Shown here one piece after another: positions 18,001-27,241 of a stretch of DNA of 34,017 nt (its first letter is position 1; each line of letters starts with the position of its first letter). Under the pieces are notes generated by a model. It was not told where the DNA came from, searched no databases, and was given only the letters and a program-made list of their open reading frames with translations. A program made the translations under genes and the position numbers. The DNA is taken from NCBI GenBank assembly GCA_965554225.1, contig CBEVZC010000021.1, positions 1 through 34,017 of the forward strand. Reading direction: 5' to 3'. Origin of the DNA: BMS3ABIN04 sp965554225. Lineage in GTDB: Bacteria > Bacteroidota > Ignavibacteria > Ignavibacteriales > Melioribacteraceae.

Positions 18001-19122
18001 AATTCTGAGATGAGTAAAGATTTAGATAAACTTTCTACAATTATTGTAGCAGGTGAGCATTGTCCGATTGAGCTAGCAGAAAAATGGAGTTTGGAGAGGC
18101 AATTTGTTAATGCTTATGGACCAACTGAAAGCACAGTATGTGCATCTATGTATGAATATATAAACGGAAATTCACTCCCAATTGGGTTACCAATAAATAA
18201 TTTTAAACTTTATATACTTGATAAAAATTTGAATATTGTACCCAAAGGAGTTATAGGAGAACTTCATATATCAGGTGTTGGATTAGCTAGAGGATACTTA
18301 GGTGAACAAAGATTAACTGCTGAGAAATTCATTCCTAATCCTTATTCTAATCTAATAGGAGACAGAATGTATAGAAGTGGTGATCTAGTAAGATTAAACG
18401 ACAATTATGAAATTGAGTTTATTGGTAGAAAAGATAATCAAATTAAACTTCGAGGTTTCAGAATTGAACTTGGGGAGATAGAATCGGTTCTATTGAAACA
18501 TAATTTAATAGAAGAAGCTATTGTAATGTTACGAGAGGATAACCCTCAAAATAAGCAATTAACGGCTTATTTAAAAACAATTGAGAATAAAGAAATAAAC
18601 ATTCCTGAAATAACATCATATTTGAGGAAATATTTACCATCATATATGATCCCTGCACAATTTCTCAAAATTGAGTCTGTACCGTTAACACCTAGTAATA
18701 AAGTTGATTATAAGCGACTACCTTTACCTGAAGAAGTAAATATTAAATTGTCAAAAAAATATGTACCACCGGAAACTGAAACTGAAAAAGTATTGGAAGA
18801 AATAGGTAAAAAATTGTTAGGACTTGAACAGATGAGTATTTATGATAATTTCTTTGAATTAGGTGGACACTCTTTATTGGCAACTCAATTTGTATCAAGA
18901 GTAAAAGAGAAATTGCACAAAGATATTACACTAAAACAATTATTTGAAAATCCTACATTAAAGGGGATTGCTAAAATCATTGAAGAAAATTCTAAAGAAA
19001 TAGAAGAGACAATAATCACAAGACAAGAGGGAGGTAAAGAGGATATTCTTTCTTTATTAGATGAAATTGAAAATTTAAGTGAGGAAGAAGCAAAAATGTT
19101 ATTAGATAATGATAAAGATTAA
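15046..19122 (+). CDS. NRPS, C-terminal fragment of the frameshifted gene: A4(end)-T-C-A5(Phe)-T
   Basis: Continuation of the gene at 12686 in the -1 frame; homology starts at 15046 and the first ATG is at 15169. It holds the end of A4 (YKTGD, RGYRIELGEIE, NNGKIDTK), a carrier (LGGHS, Ser codon 15673), an L-L type C domain (HHIISDG from 16249, IGTPSANR, variant HSDLPFE), A5 (YTSGTTGKPKG near 17710, NAYGPTESTVC near 18112, GEIE, SNKVDYK) and a carrier (LGGHS, Ser codon 18871). The A5 pocket, DAWTIAAVCK, is the classical Phe pattern, identical to A9 in the gene at 27014. The tail, LLDEIENLSEEEAKMLL, is acidic and could dock on the LSPEKRALLEKKL helix at the start of the next protein. Joined in frame, the two fragments would make a normal dimodular synthetase for Asn-Phe. 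Confidence 0.93.
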   Translation, partial: QGVTGELYINSVDIARGYLNRPDLTAEKFIPDPYSKEPGIRMYKTGDIVVTHLDGSIEFLSRKDNQVKIRGYRIELGEIENTLSDLKHISKAVVLDKINERNEKELVAFLQTTSKEGIDLSDVKHQIKNKLPDYMIPQQMVVVDEFPITNNGKIDTKKLRNYKINREESIESDSIITNETEQLILQIVKDLLKIQSVNLDDDFFELGGHSLTAAQCSARIRDIFNIDLPLKRIFESKSIKEIAKAVDEIKSLYEGLVLSKPKKYDKNDNFPLSFSQSRLWFLDKLEPLKNNYNIPSAILIEGKLDYDILNQSIQNIIDKHEILRTSYSDHLGKPFATIHNNLKFNLDIEELKIETQSIYDQLIVEKVKEIFKYIFHLQNPPLFKIKLFKISPEQHILVLVMHHIISDGWSSNIMISEMIKYYNALSTGNEIEVNNDGLEYSDYVYWQKENYSDEILSSKVKFWKDYLEGILECIDLPLDFKRPEVQTFNGETLKFSLKKNLVDRLNKFSVKEGFTNFMVFLSVYQILLSKYSNQKDVVIGTPSANRLFSEFENVVGFFANTIAIRSKINDTDSLFQHIKQTRQNVLDTFAHSDLPFEKIVDALDIGRHLSISPIFQVAFIYQNNKNKRAELNNLKTSEYNVLPEISKYDLTLNVSEFDGEINYSFEYNTDIFKKKSIIQLQSHFERLLTFLVNYPRKKIGFVDLLNEDDKTVQISKLTNIKKITNDKLCIHQVFEKIARDFADKTALTYSEFDEKNILHTSEISYSFLNQSANQISRFILEEDINRENLIAIALPRSVKLIESILGVMKAGCAFLPIDPLYPEDRIKYMLQNSGTRYVITTSFNKDVFKEFDGKVIVIDEIKNQLKKFKKDDLSLPINNEGLAYVIYTSGTTGKPKGTLLNHKGAVNLAQAQRDVFNITSKSKIFQFSSLSFDAFVWETVMALLNGASLNLVHQKIITNSELFEKVLRSLSITIITLPPSVLSILNSEMSKDLDKLSTIIVAGEHCPIELAEKWSLERQFVNAYGPTESTVCASMYEYINGNSLPIGLPINNFKLYILDKNLNIVPKGVIGELHISGVGLARGYLGEQRLTAEKFIPNPYSNLIGDRMYRSGDLVRLNDNYEIEFIGRKDNQIKLRGFRIELGEIESVLLKHNLIEEAIVMLREDNPQNKQLTAYLKTIENKEINIPEITSYLRKYLPSYMIPAQFLKIESVPLTPSNKVDYKRLPLPEEVNIKLSKKYVPPETETEKVLEEIGKKLLGLEQMSIYDNFFELGGHSLLATQFVSRVKEKLHKDITLKQLFENPTLKGIAKIIEENSKEIEETIITRQEGGKEDILSLLDEIENLSEEEAKMLLDNDKD

Positions 19123-19136
19123 TTTGGTGAGAAAAT

Positions 19137-22100
19137 ATGCGTGATATTAATAAAATACTGGAATCACTATCTCCCGAAAAGAGAGCACTCCTTGAAAAAA
19201 AACTAAAGGAGAAAGCGGCAAACTATAATGCTTTCCCACTATCATATCAACAAAAGAGATTATGGTTTTTAGACCAGTTAGAACCTGGAAATTTATCATA
19301 TAATATACCCTTAGCTATTAAACTGACTGGTAAGTTAGATACTGAAAAAGTTATAGAAGCAAATAATATTATTGTTAAGCGACACGAAATATTAAGATCG
19401 AATATTGTAGTAGTTAATGAGAATCCAATTCTTACCATAAAGAAAAAAAATAGTCTAGATTATTCAATCATAGATATTTCTCAACTGAATGACGCAAAGA
19501 AGGAGGATAAACTAAACAAATTATTAAATGAAAATTTGAATAAATATTTTCATTTAAATAGTGATCAACTTTTTTTTATTCAACTTATTAAGCTTAATGA
19601 TAATAAGCATGTTCTACAGGTGGTAATGCACCATATCATCTCTGATGGTTGGTCACTTGGACTATTCACTAAAGAATTTACAACTATTTACACCTCGTTA
19701 ATTAAACATGAAGATCCTGAATTAGAAGAGTTGAAAATTCAGTATACTGATTATGCAAAATGGCAAAATGAATGGTCAGAATCTGATAATTTTAAATCTC
19801 AGTTAAAATATTGGAAAGAAAAGTTTAAAGAATTACCACCAAAATTAAACTTACCTTATGATATCAAGAATAGTAAAAATTTATCAAATGCAGGAATTGA
19901 ATCTATAAAATTCAAACAAGATGAAGTGAAAATTATAAAATCCTTTTTAACGGCAAATAAAATTACAGGATTTATTTTTTTTATAACAATCTTAAAAATA
20001 TTGCTTCAAAAAGTTTGCCGCGAGAATGATATCTCGATAGGAACACCAATAGCAAACCGAAATAGAAAAGAAATTGAAAATTTGATAGGATTTTTTGTTA
20101 ATACTTTAGTATTGCGTACACAAATTGATTCTGATAACACATTTGAACAATTATTACAAACAGAAAAAAGAAATATATTAGAAGCTTTCGATAATCAAGA
20201 TTTACCTTTTGAGTATTTGGTCGAAAGTATCAACCCGGAAAGGGATATGGATTCAACTCCGTTATTTCAAGTTATGTTTGTGTATCAAAATATAGGTAAA
20301 AATCTTCTAACCTTAGATGATTTGGAAATTGAACCAATTGAACAGAGTAATGCAACCGTAAAATTCGACTTAACTTTCAATATTAGTGAAAGTGAAAACG
20401 ACTTTGTTCTTTCTGCTCAGTATAATAAAAATAAATTTTCACAAAATATTATTTCAACATTACTTAACTCTTATTATGCTTTGATAAGAAATATTATTAG
20501 TAATCCTTTAAAACTAATAAAAGATGTCTCATTATATTATGATTTAAACTATTCGAATCTTAGTTACATCCCACAAAAAATTAATTTAAATCCGAGTTCC
20601 AGATTAGAGGAATTATTCCAGAGAAGTGTAAATAATTATGGAGAAAGTATTGCATTAAAAAGTGATAATTCCATACTAACATATAATGAATTAAATATAT
20701 TATCAAATAAGCTTGCAAATTATTTACTCCAAAATGGAATTCTACCTAATCAATTAATTGGGATTCATCTTGAACGAGACATTAATATTATTGTGTCTAT
20801 CATAGCGATATTTAAAATTGGTGCAGCATATTTACCATTAGATCCAATTTATCCTTCTGATAGGATAAACTATATGATAATGGATTCAGGTGTTCAGTTT
20901 ATTATTAGTAATAATTCATATAGTTCAAATATCAACTCTAATTCAAAAATTATTGATATTGATGCGGTTTTGTCTGACAATAAATTATCTTCAAAATTTG
21001 ATCACAAAATTGAAAAGTCAATAAATAACATTGCTTATGTTATTTATACATCGGGTTCCACAGGTAAACCCAAAGGAACTGTTGTTACTCAGTATAATAT
21101 ATTGAGGTTGTTTGAAAGTTGTGAGAAATTGTTTTCATTTAATAATAAAGATGTATGGACATTATTCCATTCATACTCCTTTGACTTTTCTGTATGGGAA
21201 ATATGGGGAGCATTACTTCATGGTAGTAAGTTATTAGTTATTTTGCAAAATATTTCACGACAACCGGATGAGTTTTATAGAATTTGTAAAAAAGAAGGTG
21301 TTACTGTTCTTAACCAGACTCCTTCGGCATTTTCTCAATTTATGTCGGTAGATTCTCAATACTCAAAAGATGATTCTATCTCAACACTACGCTATGTAAT
21401 ATTTGGCGGTGAAGCGCTAAAGTTCAGTTCTTTGCTTCCGTGGTTAGTTAATCATGATATTGAAAAACCCGAACTGATTAACATGTATGGAATTACTGAA
21501 ACCACTGTACACGTAACATATAAAAAGATTACTAAAGAGGAGATATTAAGTGAGACTGGAAGTAATATTGGAATCCCACTACCTGATTTAGAAATTTCTG
21601 TATTTGATGAAGGATTACATCCTTTACCGATTGGGTTTACTGGTGAAATATGCGTGGCCGGTGGTGGAGTAGCAAGTGGTTATTTGAACAGAGATACTTT
21701 AACAAAAGAAAAATTTATTAACAACCCAATAACTATTAGTAATTGTAAGAGACTTTATAGATCAGGTGATTTAGGAGTAATAAATAGAAATGGTGAGTTA
21801 ATTTACCTTGGAAGAATTGATAAACAAATTCAGCTAAGAGGATTTAGAATAGAATTAGGCGAAATTGAAGATGTTTTGAATAAAGTTGAATTTGTAAATA
21901 ATTCTGTTGTAACTCCTTATTATGAGAATGATGAATTAAAATACCTTGTTGCTTATTTAACTACGAGTAAAAATATAAGTAGTGAGGAAATAAAAAAATC
22001 AATATCCACTTCAGTACCGGAATATATGATCCCAAATTATTTTATAGTTATTGATAAGTTACCGCTGACTGAAAATGGGAAGGTGGATTATGCTAAATTA

Positions 22101-25100
22101 CCTAAACTATCATTTACAAGGACAGAAAAAAAGGATATAGTTTCTGCATCAACTGAGACCGAGAAATTATTGGTTGAAGTATGGAAAAATTTATTATCGG
22201 TAAATTTAGTAAGCATCGATGATAACTTTTTTAATTTAGGTGGCCATTCTCTTTTAGCAACCAAAATGGTTGCAAGAATACAGAAAAGTTTGAATGTAAA
22301 TATTCCGCTACGATTGGTTTTTGAAAATCCAATACTGAAAGATTTTGCAAGAGTAATTGACAATTATATGAACAATACTGAGATTACCGATTCGATAGAA
22401 ATAGAAAAAGTCTCTAGAGAAAATGATTTAAAACTTTCATATCAACAACAACGTTTATGGTTTTTGAATGAATTAGAACCTGGTAATCCAAATTATAATA
22501 TACCGGTTGCATTCAAAATAAAAGGTAAGATTGATAAAGATAAATTAAGTAAATCAATAAGTGAAGTTATTCAAAGGCATGAAATTTTAAGAACAATAAT
22601 CAAAACCATTGAAGGTAAACCTTACTTATTCATTAATGAAAAGAATACTTACTCTCTTGAAACGATTGACTTATCAAATTTGAAATCTGATGAAAGAAAA
22701 AGAAGAATTGAAAAACTAACCACAAAAGTCGCGTTAGAAACTTTTTATTTAGACAAATGGCCACTTTTCAAGATTGTCTTATTAAATCTTGGTAATAATG
22801 AATTTATCATTTTGCTAACCATGCATCATATAATTTCAGATGGATGGTCGATGAATGTGATGATAAGGGAATTAATTGAGAATTATAATGGGATAAAAAA
22901 TAATGGTGATTGGTCAAGGGAACCTCTTGATTTTCATTATATTGATTATGCTCATTGGCAAAGAGAGTGGATTAAAACTAATGAATTTAAAAGCAAACTG
23001 AATTTTTGGATCGATACTTTAAAGGATTCAAATAACATTATAAACTTACCAACTGATTTTACTCGACCGAAAAACCAATCATATCATGGAAAACATAAAT
23101 CTTTTATTATTTCAAGCAGAATAAATGATAAAATTGAACATATTGCTAATTTATATGATGCAACATTATTTATGACTTACCTGACTGCATTTTATATTTT
23201 ATTAAATAAATATACAAGGCAGAATGATATAAATATTGGAACTCCTATCCTTAACAGAACACAAACTGGAACTGAAAAATTAATTGGATTTTTTGCAAAT
23301 ACACTTGTGCTTAGGAGCAATATTAATTCAGATAACAATTTTGTTGAACAATTAAATACTGTTAGAAATATCTGCTTAAATGCTTATGAAAATCAAGATG
23401 TGCCATTTGAGATGATTGTTGATAAATTGGAGATCGAAAGAGACTTAAGTTATACTCCGCTGTTTCAGGTTATGTTTATAATGCAAGAGCAGATGAATAA
23501 TAATCTTCGTATATCAGACATTGAAGTAAACTCACTAGAAGTTGAGAATAATATTTCTCAATTTGATTTGACTTTATCAATAGCAAAATCAGGTAGTGGC
23601 TCAAATGGTTCTATAGAGTATAATACTGATTTATTTGAGGACTCTGCGATTGTTGAGTTAATAAACCGTTTCTTAAACTTATTAAATACAATATGTGAAA
23701 ATCCTCGGAAAAAGATTAAAAATATTTCAATATTAACGAATAAAGAGAAGGATGAAATTTTAAGCTATTCCAAAGGGAAATCCGCTGATTATAAAAATGT
23801 TAATATTATAGATATTTTTCAAAAACAAGTACCACATTTTGCAAACCAAATAGCAATAAGAACACATAACGATTCAATTACTTATGCACAATTAAACATA
23901 AGAAGTAACAAATTCGCTAATTATTTAATTAAAAAAGGTGTTAAACCTGAATCAATTATTGGTATAAGTCTAGATAGATCAATAAATTTAATTGTATCAA
24001 TAATAGGTATTCTAAAAGCTGGTTGTGCATTTCTCCCTATTGATACCAAATATCCAATAGATCGTATAAAATATATTGTCGAAAATTCAAAATTACATTT
24101 AATAGTAACTAATGAATCCTATAAGCATTTATTTAATGATTTTATTGATAAACTTGTTTTAATAGACAGTAAACTAGCGGAAATCAATTCAGAAGACGAT
24201 GGTCTGGTAAGTATTTATAGACATCCTTATCAGTTAGCTTATATAATTTATACTTCTGGGTCAACTGGTATACCAAAAGGTGTTAGTATACAAGATTCAA
24301 GTTTAACTAACTATATTTTATATGCTCGAGAAAAGTTTAAATTAAAAAATAATGACCGCGTTCTTCAATTTTCATCAATAAGCTTTGATACAGCGCTTGA
24401 AGAGATTTTCCCGACGTTAATTAGTGGGGCAGAATTAGTATTACGTGATGATTTTATGATTGGATCTATTTCAACTTTTATTGATGAAATAAAAAAACTT
24501 GGGATTACAATTTTAGATTTACCAACTGCATTCTGGAATCAATTAGTACAAGATATTGATCAAAATAAATTAGAATTTTCTGAATTAATAAAACTAGTTA
24601 TTATTGGCGGAGAAAAAGTAAACCGATCAGAAATAAAAATTTGGCAAAAAATTCTCAGTCAAGTAAGACTATTAAATACGTATGGGCCTACTGAGGCTAC
24701 TATTGTTTCAACTGATTGGGAATTAACCAACTTAGAAATTAAAAATAACGTACCAATTGGTAAACCGATATCAAATGTTAAAACATATGTCTTAGATGAA
24801 CATGGAGAATTGTTACCCAATGGTATCCCCGGTGAATTATGTATCGGCGGAGTTGGCGTTGCTAGGGGTTATTTAGATAATGCAAAATTAACAGCAGAAA
24901 AATTTATTCCGAATCCATACGGTAAAACAGGTGGTGAAAGATTATACAGAACGGGTGATCTTGTACGTTATTTGCCGGATGGAGATATAGAATATATTAG
25001 TAGAATAGATAATCAAGTTAAATTAAGAGGTTTTAGAATTGAACTTGGCGAAATTGAAGAAGTATTAAATAAATATGGAGGAATAAAACAAGCTGTAGTT

Positions 25101-27011
25101 ATAATTCGCGAGGATAAATCAAATAATAAAAAGCTTGTTGCATATTTTGTTTCGGGCAAGTCCGAAATAAAAAATGAAGAATTGGAAAAATATCTTTCGG
25201 AAAAATTACCTGAATATATGGTCCCAAGCTTTTTTGTTAAACTCGATAAAATCCCGCTTACCCCAAATAGTAAAATTGATAGGAAAGCCTTACCTCTACC
25301 AACAAAAAGCGACGTTGTCTCATTAGAAGAATTTATTGCACCTGGAACAGAAAAAGAAAAGTTATTGGCTGAGGTTTGGCAAGACGTTTTAGGAATTAAT
25401 GAAGTCGGGATAAATGATAATTTCTTTAAACTTGGCGGAGATTCGATTGTTGCTATCCAAATGATTGCTAAAGCTAAACAAAAAGGATTACAAATTAATC
25501 CGGTACAAATATTTCAAAATCAAACTTTGCAAAAATTAGCTATGGTAGCAAAAGAAGTAGATATTGTTGTTGCCGAACAAGGTTTGGTAGAAGGAACAGC
25601 GCCGTTAACTCCAATTCAGCAATACTTTTTTGAAAATAATTTTAAAAATCCTAATCACTGGAATCAATCAATATTTCTTAAAGTAAATGATTCACTTAAC
25701 GAAGAAAAACTTAAAGAAGCGGTTAGAATTTTATTAAACCATCACGATGAACTTAGAGCAACATTTGAATATAATAAAGATAAGTGGCAGCAAAATATTA
25801 AAGAACCACCGGAAGAAATACCTTTTGAAGTTGTAGATTTGACGGCAACTAATTCTGATTCGGTAAAGCAAATGGTTGAAGAATATAATAAGAAATATCA
25901 AGCCTCACTAGATATTGAAACAGGACCGGTGATAAAGGTTATCTTTTATAAAATAAGTGATATCGAATCAAGAATATTATTTATAGTGCACCATCTTGTA
26001 ATAGATGGAATATCTTGGAGGATATTGATTGAAGATATGATTACTGCCTATAACTTATTATTGATAAATAAAAAGGTCACTCTACCATCCAAAAGTACAT
26101 CGTTTAAAACTTGGGCTGAATTTATAAATGAATTTGTTTCATCTGAAAAAATCCTTAATGAAAAAGATTATTGGGTAAAACAAGCAGATAAAAAAATAGA
26201 TAGAATTGAAAAAGATTTTGATGAGAAAGATAATCTTGAAAAATCACTATTCAATCAAAGTACAATTTTGAGCAAAGAAGAAACTAATTATTTATTGAAA
26301 GACATTCATGAAAAATACAACACACAAATAAATGATATTTTACTTACGGGTTTACTTTTAGCATATAATAAGTGGAAAGGGAAAAGGCAATTGCTTCTTC
26401 ATCTTGAAGGACACGGAAGAGAACAACTTTCACAGGAATATGATGTATCAAGAACAATAGGTTGGTTTACAGCTTTGTTCCCGGTTTATTTGAATATGAA
26501 AGATGCTGTTGAATTAAGTGAGATTATCAAGTCTGTGAAGGAAGACCTCCGTAAAATTCCAAATAAAGGGATTGGATTCGGAATGTTAAGATATTTATTG
26601 AATGATGAAGCGCTGAAAAACAAATTTAAGATTTTTGATGAAGCTCAAATAACTTTTAATTATTTAGGTCAATTCGATCAATCGGTCCCGGAAAATTCTC
26701 CTTTCGTTATGGCGGCAGAAAGTAAAGGAGCCGATAGAGGACTTGAAAATAAAAGAACAAGCTTAATTGATGTAACGGCAGTAGTTTCACAAGGGGAAAT
26801 GAGTGTAAGTATATCCGCAAATAAAAATCAGTTTCAACCTGAATCGATTATTGAATTTCTAACTCTCTATAAAAAATCTTTACAAGAAATAATTAATCAT
26901 TGTAAAGGTAATGATAATGTAGAATATACATCTTCCGATTTTGATTTAATTGATTTGGAAGATGATCAACTAAATTCCGTTTTAGATAAACTAAATAACC
27001 AAGACAATTAA
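19137..27011 (+). CDS. NRPS, C-A6(Thr)-T-C-A7-T-E
   Basis: Intact 2624-residue dimodular synthetase. The start is set by GGTGAG at 19126-19131, five bases before the ATG, and by the docking-like N-terminus (LSPEKRALLEKKL) shared with the gene at 2560. Domains: C (HHIISDG 165-171); A6 (SGSTGKPKG near 640, NMYGITETTVH); carrier (LGGHS, Ser1038); C (HHIISDG 1230-1236); A7 (SGSTGIPKG near 1708, NTYGPTEATIV); carrier (LGGDS, Ser2103, the E-partner type); E domain (HHLVIDG 2285-2291, EGHGRE, GWFT, FNYLGQFD). The A6 pocket, DFWNIGMVHK, is the canonical Thr code. A7 reads DTEDIGTIVK; Glu239 and Asp278 suggest a positively charged side chain such as Lys or Orn, but this is weak. The E domain should make residue 7 D. 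The tail (SSDFDLIDLEDDQLNSVLDK) resembles the TycA donor COM region, and the next gene starts two bases later with the matching acceptor type. Confidence 0.97.
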   Translation: MRDINKILESLSPEKRALLEKKLKEKAANYNAFPLSYQQKRLWFLDQLEPGNLSYNIPLAIKLTGKLDTEKVIEANNIIVKRHEILRSNIVVVNENPILTIKKKNSLDYSIIDISQLNDAKKEDKLNKLLNENLNKYFHLNSDQLFFIQLIKLNDNKHVLQVVMHHIISDGWSLGLFTKEFTTIYTSLIKHEDPELEELKIQYTDYAKWQNEWSESDNFKSQLKYWKEKFKELPPKLNLPYDIKNSKNLSNAGIESIKFKQDEVKIIKSFLTANKITGFIFFITILKILLQKVCRENDISIGTPIANRNRKEIENLIGFFVNTLVLRTQIDSDNTFEQLLQTEKRNILEAFDNQDLPFEYLVESINPERDMDSTPLFQVMFVYQNIGKNLLTLDDLEIEPIEQSNATVKFDLTFNISESENDFVLSAQYNKNKFSQNIISTLLNSYYALIRNIISNPLKLIKDVSLYYDLNYSNLSYIPQKINLNPSSRLEELFQRSVNNYGESIALKSDNSILTYNELNILSNKLANYLLQNGILPNQLIGIHLERDINIIVSIIAIFKIGAAYLPLDPIYPSDRINYMIMDSGVQFIISNNSYSSNINSNSKIIDIDAVLSDNKLSSKFDHKIEKSINNIAYVIYTSGSTGKPKGTVVTQYNILRLFESCEKLFSFNNKDVWTLFHSYSFDFSVWEIWGALLHGSKLLVILQNISRQPDEFYRICKKEGVTVLNQTPSAFSQFMSVDSQYSKDDSISTLRYVIFGGEALKFSSLLPWLVNHDIEKPELINMYGITETTVHVTYKKITKEEILSETGSNIGIPLPDLEISVFDEGLHPLPIGFTGEICVAGGGVASGYLNRDTLTKEKFINNPITISNCKRLYRSGDLGVINRNGELIYLGRIDKQIQLRGFRIELGEIEDVLNKVEFVNNSVVTPYYENDELKYLVAYLTTSKNISSEEIKKSISTSVPEYMIPNYFIVIDKLPLTENGKVDYAKLPKLSFTRTEKKDIVSASTETEKLLVEVWKNLLSVNLVSIDDNFFNLGGHSLLATKMVARIQKSLNVNIPLRLVFENPILKDFARVIDNYMNNTEITDSIEIEKVSRENDLKLSYQQQRLWFLNELEPGNPNYNIPVAFKIKGKIDKDKLSKSISEVIQRHEILRTIIKTIEGKPYLFINEKNTYSLETIDLSNLKSDERKRRIEKLTTKVALETFYLDKWPLFKIVLLNLGNNEFIILLTMHHIISDGWSMNVMIRELIENYNGIKNNGDWSREPLDFHYIDYAHWQREWIKTNEFKSKLNFWIDTLKDSNNIINLPTDFTRPKNQSYHGKHKSFIISSRINDKIEHIANLYDATLFMTYLTAFYILLNKYTRQNDINIGTPILNRTQTGTEKLIGFFANTLVLRSNINSDNNFVEQLNTVRNICLNAYENQDVPFEMIVDKLEIERDLSYTPLFQVMFIMQEQMNNNLRISDIEVNSLEVENNISQFDLTLSIAKSGSGSNGSIEYNTDLFEDSAIVELINRFLNLLNTICENPRKKIKNISILTNKEKDEILSYSKGKSADYKNVNIIDIFQKQVPHFANQIAIRTHNDSITYAQLNIRSNKFANYLIKKGVKPESIIGISLDRSINLIVSIIGILKAGCAFLPIDTKYPIDRIKYIVENSKLHLIVTNESYKHLFNDFIDKLVLIDSKLAEINSEDDGLVSIYRHPYQLAYIIYTSGSTGIPKGVSIQDSSLTNYILYAREKFKLKNNDRVLQFSSISFDTALEEIFPTLISGAELVLRDDFMIGSISTFIDEIKKLGITILDLPTAFWNQLVQDIDQNKLEFSELIKLVIIGGEKVNRSEIKIWQKILSQVRLLNTYGPTEATIVSTDWELTNLEIKNNVPIGKPISNVKTYVLDEHGELLPNGIPGELCIGGVGVARGYLDNAKLTAEKFIPNPYGKTGGERLYRTGDLVRYLPDGDIEYISRIDNQVKLRGFRIELGEIEEVLNKYGGIKQAVVIIREDKSNNKKLVAYFVSGKSEIKNEELEKYLSEKLPEYMVPSFFVKLDKIPLTPNSKIDRKALPLPTKSDVVSLEEFIAPGTEKEKLLAEVWQDVLGINEVGINDNFFKLGGDSIVAIQMIAKAKQKGLQINPVQIFQNQTLQKLAMVAKEVDIVVAEQGLVEGTAPLTPIQQYFFENNFKNPNHWNQSIFLKVNDSLNEEKLKEAVRILLNHHDELRATFEYNKDKWQQNIKEPPEEIPFEVVDLTATNSDSVKQMVEEYNKKYQASLDIETGPVIKVIFYKISDIESRILFIVHHLVIDGISWRILIEDMITAYNLLLINKKVTLPSKSTSFKTWAEFINEFVSSEKILNEKDYWVKQADKKIDRIEKDFDEKDNLEKSLFNQSTILSKEETNYLLKDIHEKYNTQINDILLTGLLLAYNKWKGKRQLLLHLEGHGREQLSQEYDVSRTIGWFTALFPVYLNMKDAVELSEIIKSVKEDLRKIPNKGIGFGMLRYLLNDEALKNKFKIFDEAQITFNYLGQFDQSVPENSPFVMAAESKGADRGLENKRTSLIDVTAVVSQGEMSVSISANKNQFQPESIIEFLTLYKKSLQEIINHCKGNDNVEYTSSDFDLIDLEDDQLNSVLDKLNNQDN

Positions 27012-27013
27012 GA

Positions 27014-27241
27014 ATGAATAAAAATATAAAAGATATTTTACCTCTAACTCCAATGCAGCAAGGTATGCTGTTCCACAGTTTGCTTCATCCTGAAACTGAA
27101 GTTTATACGGAGCAATTAAGTTGCAAAATTAAAGGTAAGTTGGATGTTAAGGCTTTAGAAGAAGCTTGGGAAAAAGTTTTTGCCAAGCACGATGCTTTGC
27201 GTGCTTCTTTTCTTTGGGAAGATTTGGAACAACCTCTTTAA
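27014..27241 (+). CDS. NRPS, N-terminal fragment of a C domain cut by premature stop
   Basis: A 75-residue reading frame starting with ILPLTPMQQGMLFH, the acceptor-type N-terminus of a D-L C domain, as at 12686 and in TycB. It ends at a TAA (27239-27241) after LWEDLEQPL. The same frame continues past the stop with VIYKNINIPFDTFDW and onward into the complete rest of the C domain, so this is not a small gene. The start follows the previous stop by two bases and has no clear Shine-Dalgarno sequence, so it probably depends on coupling. By itself the fragment has no catalytic motif. Confidence 0.9.
   Translation: MNKNIKDILPLTPMQQGMLFHSLLHPETEVYTEQLSCKIKGKLDVKALEEAWEKVFAKHDALRASFLWEDLEQPL
27239..27241 (+). 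other. Premature in-frame TAA in the first C domain
   Basis: Codon 76 of the gene at 27014 is TAA. The paralogue at 12686 has Gln at the matching place (MVQVVHKK), and TycB has QPLQVV as I recall it, so the expected codon is CAA and a single C-to-T change explains the stop. The frame is otherwise unbroken from 27014 to 33394. A base-call error, a true nonsense mutation, or readthrough are all possible; nothing in the sequence decides between them. Confidence 0.88.

Noticed and set aside
15046..19122. The part after 15046 as an independent NRPS gene starting at 15169
   Set aside because: The start would fall inside the A7 motif of an adenylation domain, and the missing half is directly upstream in another frame.
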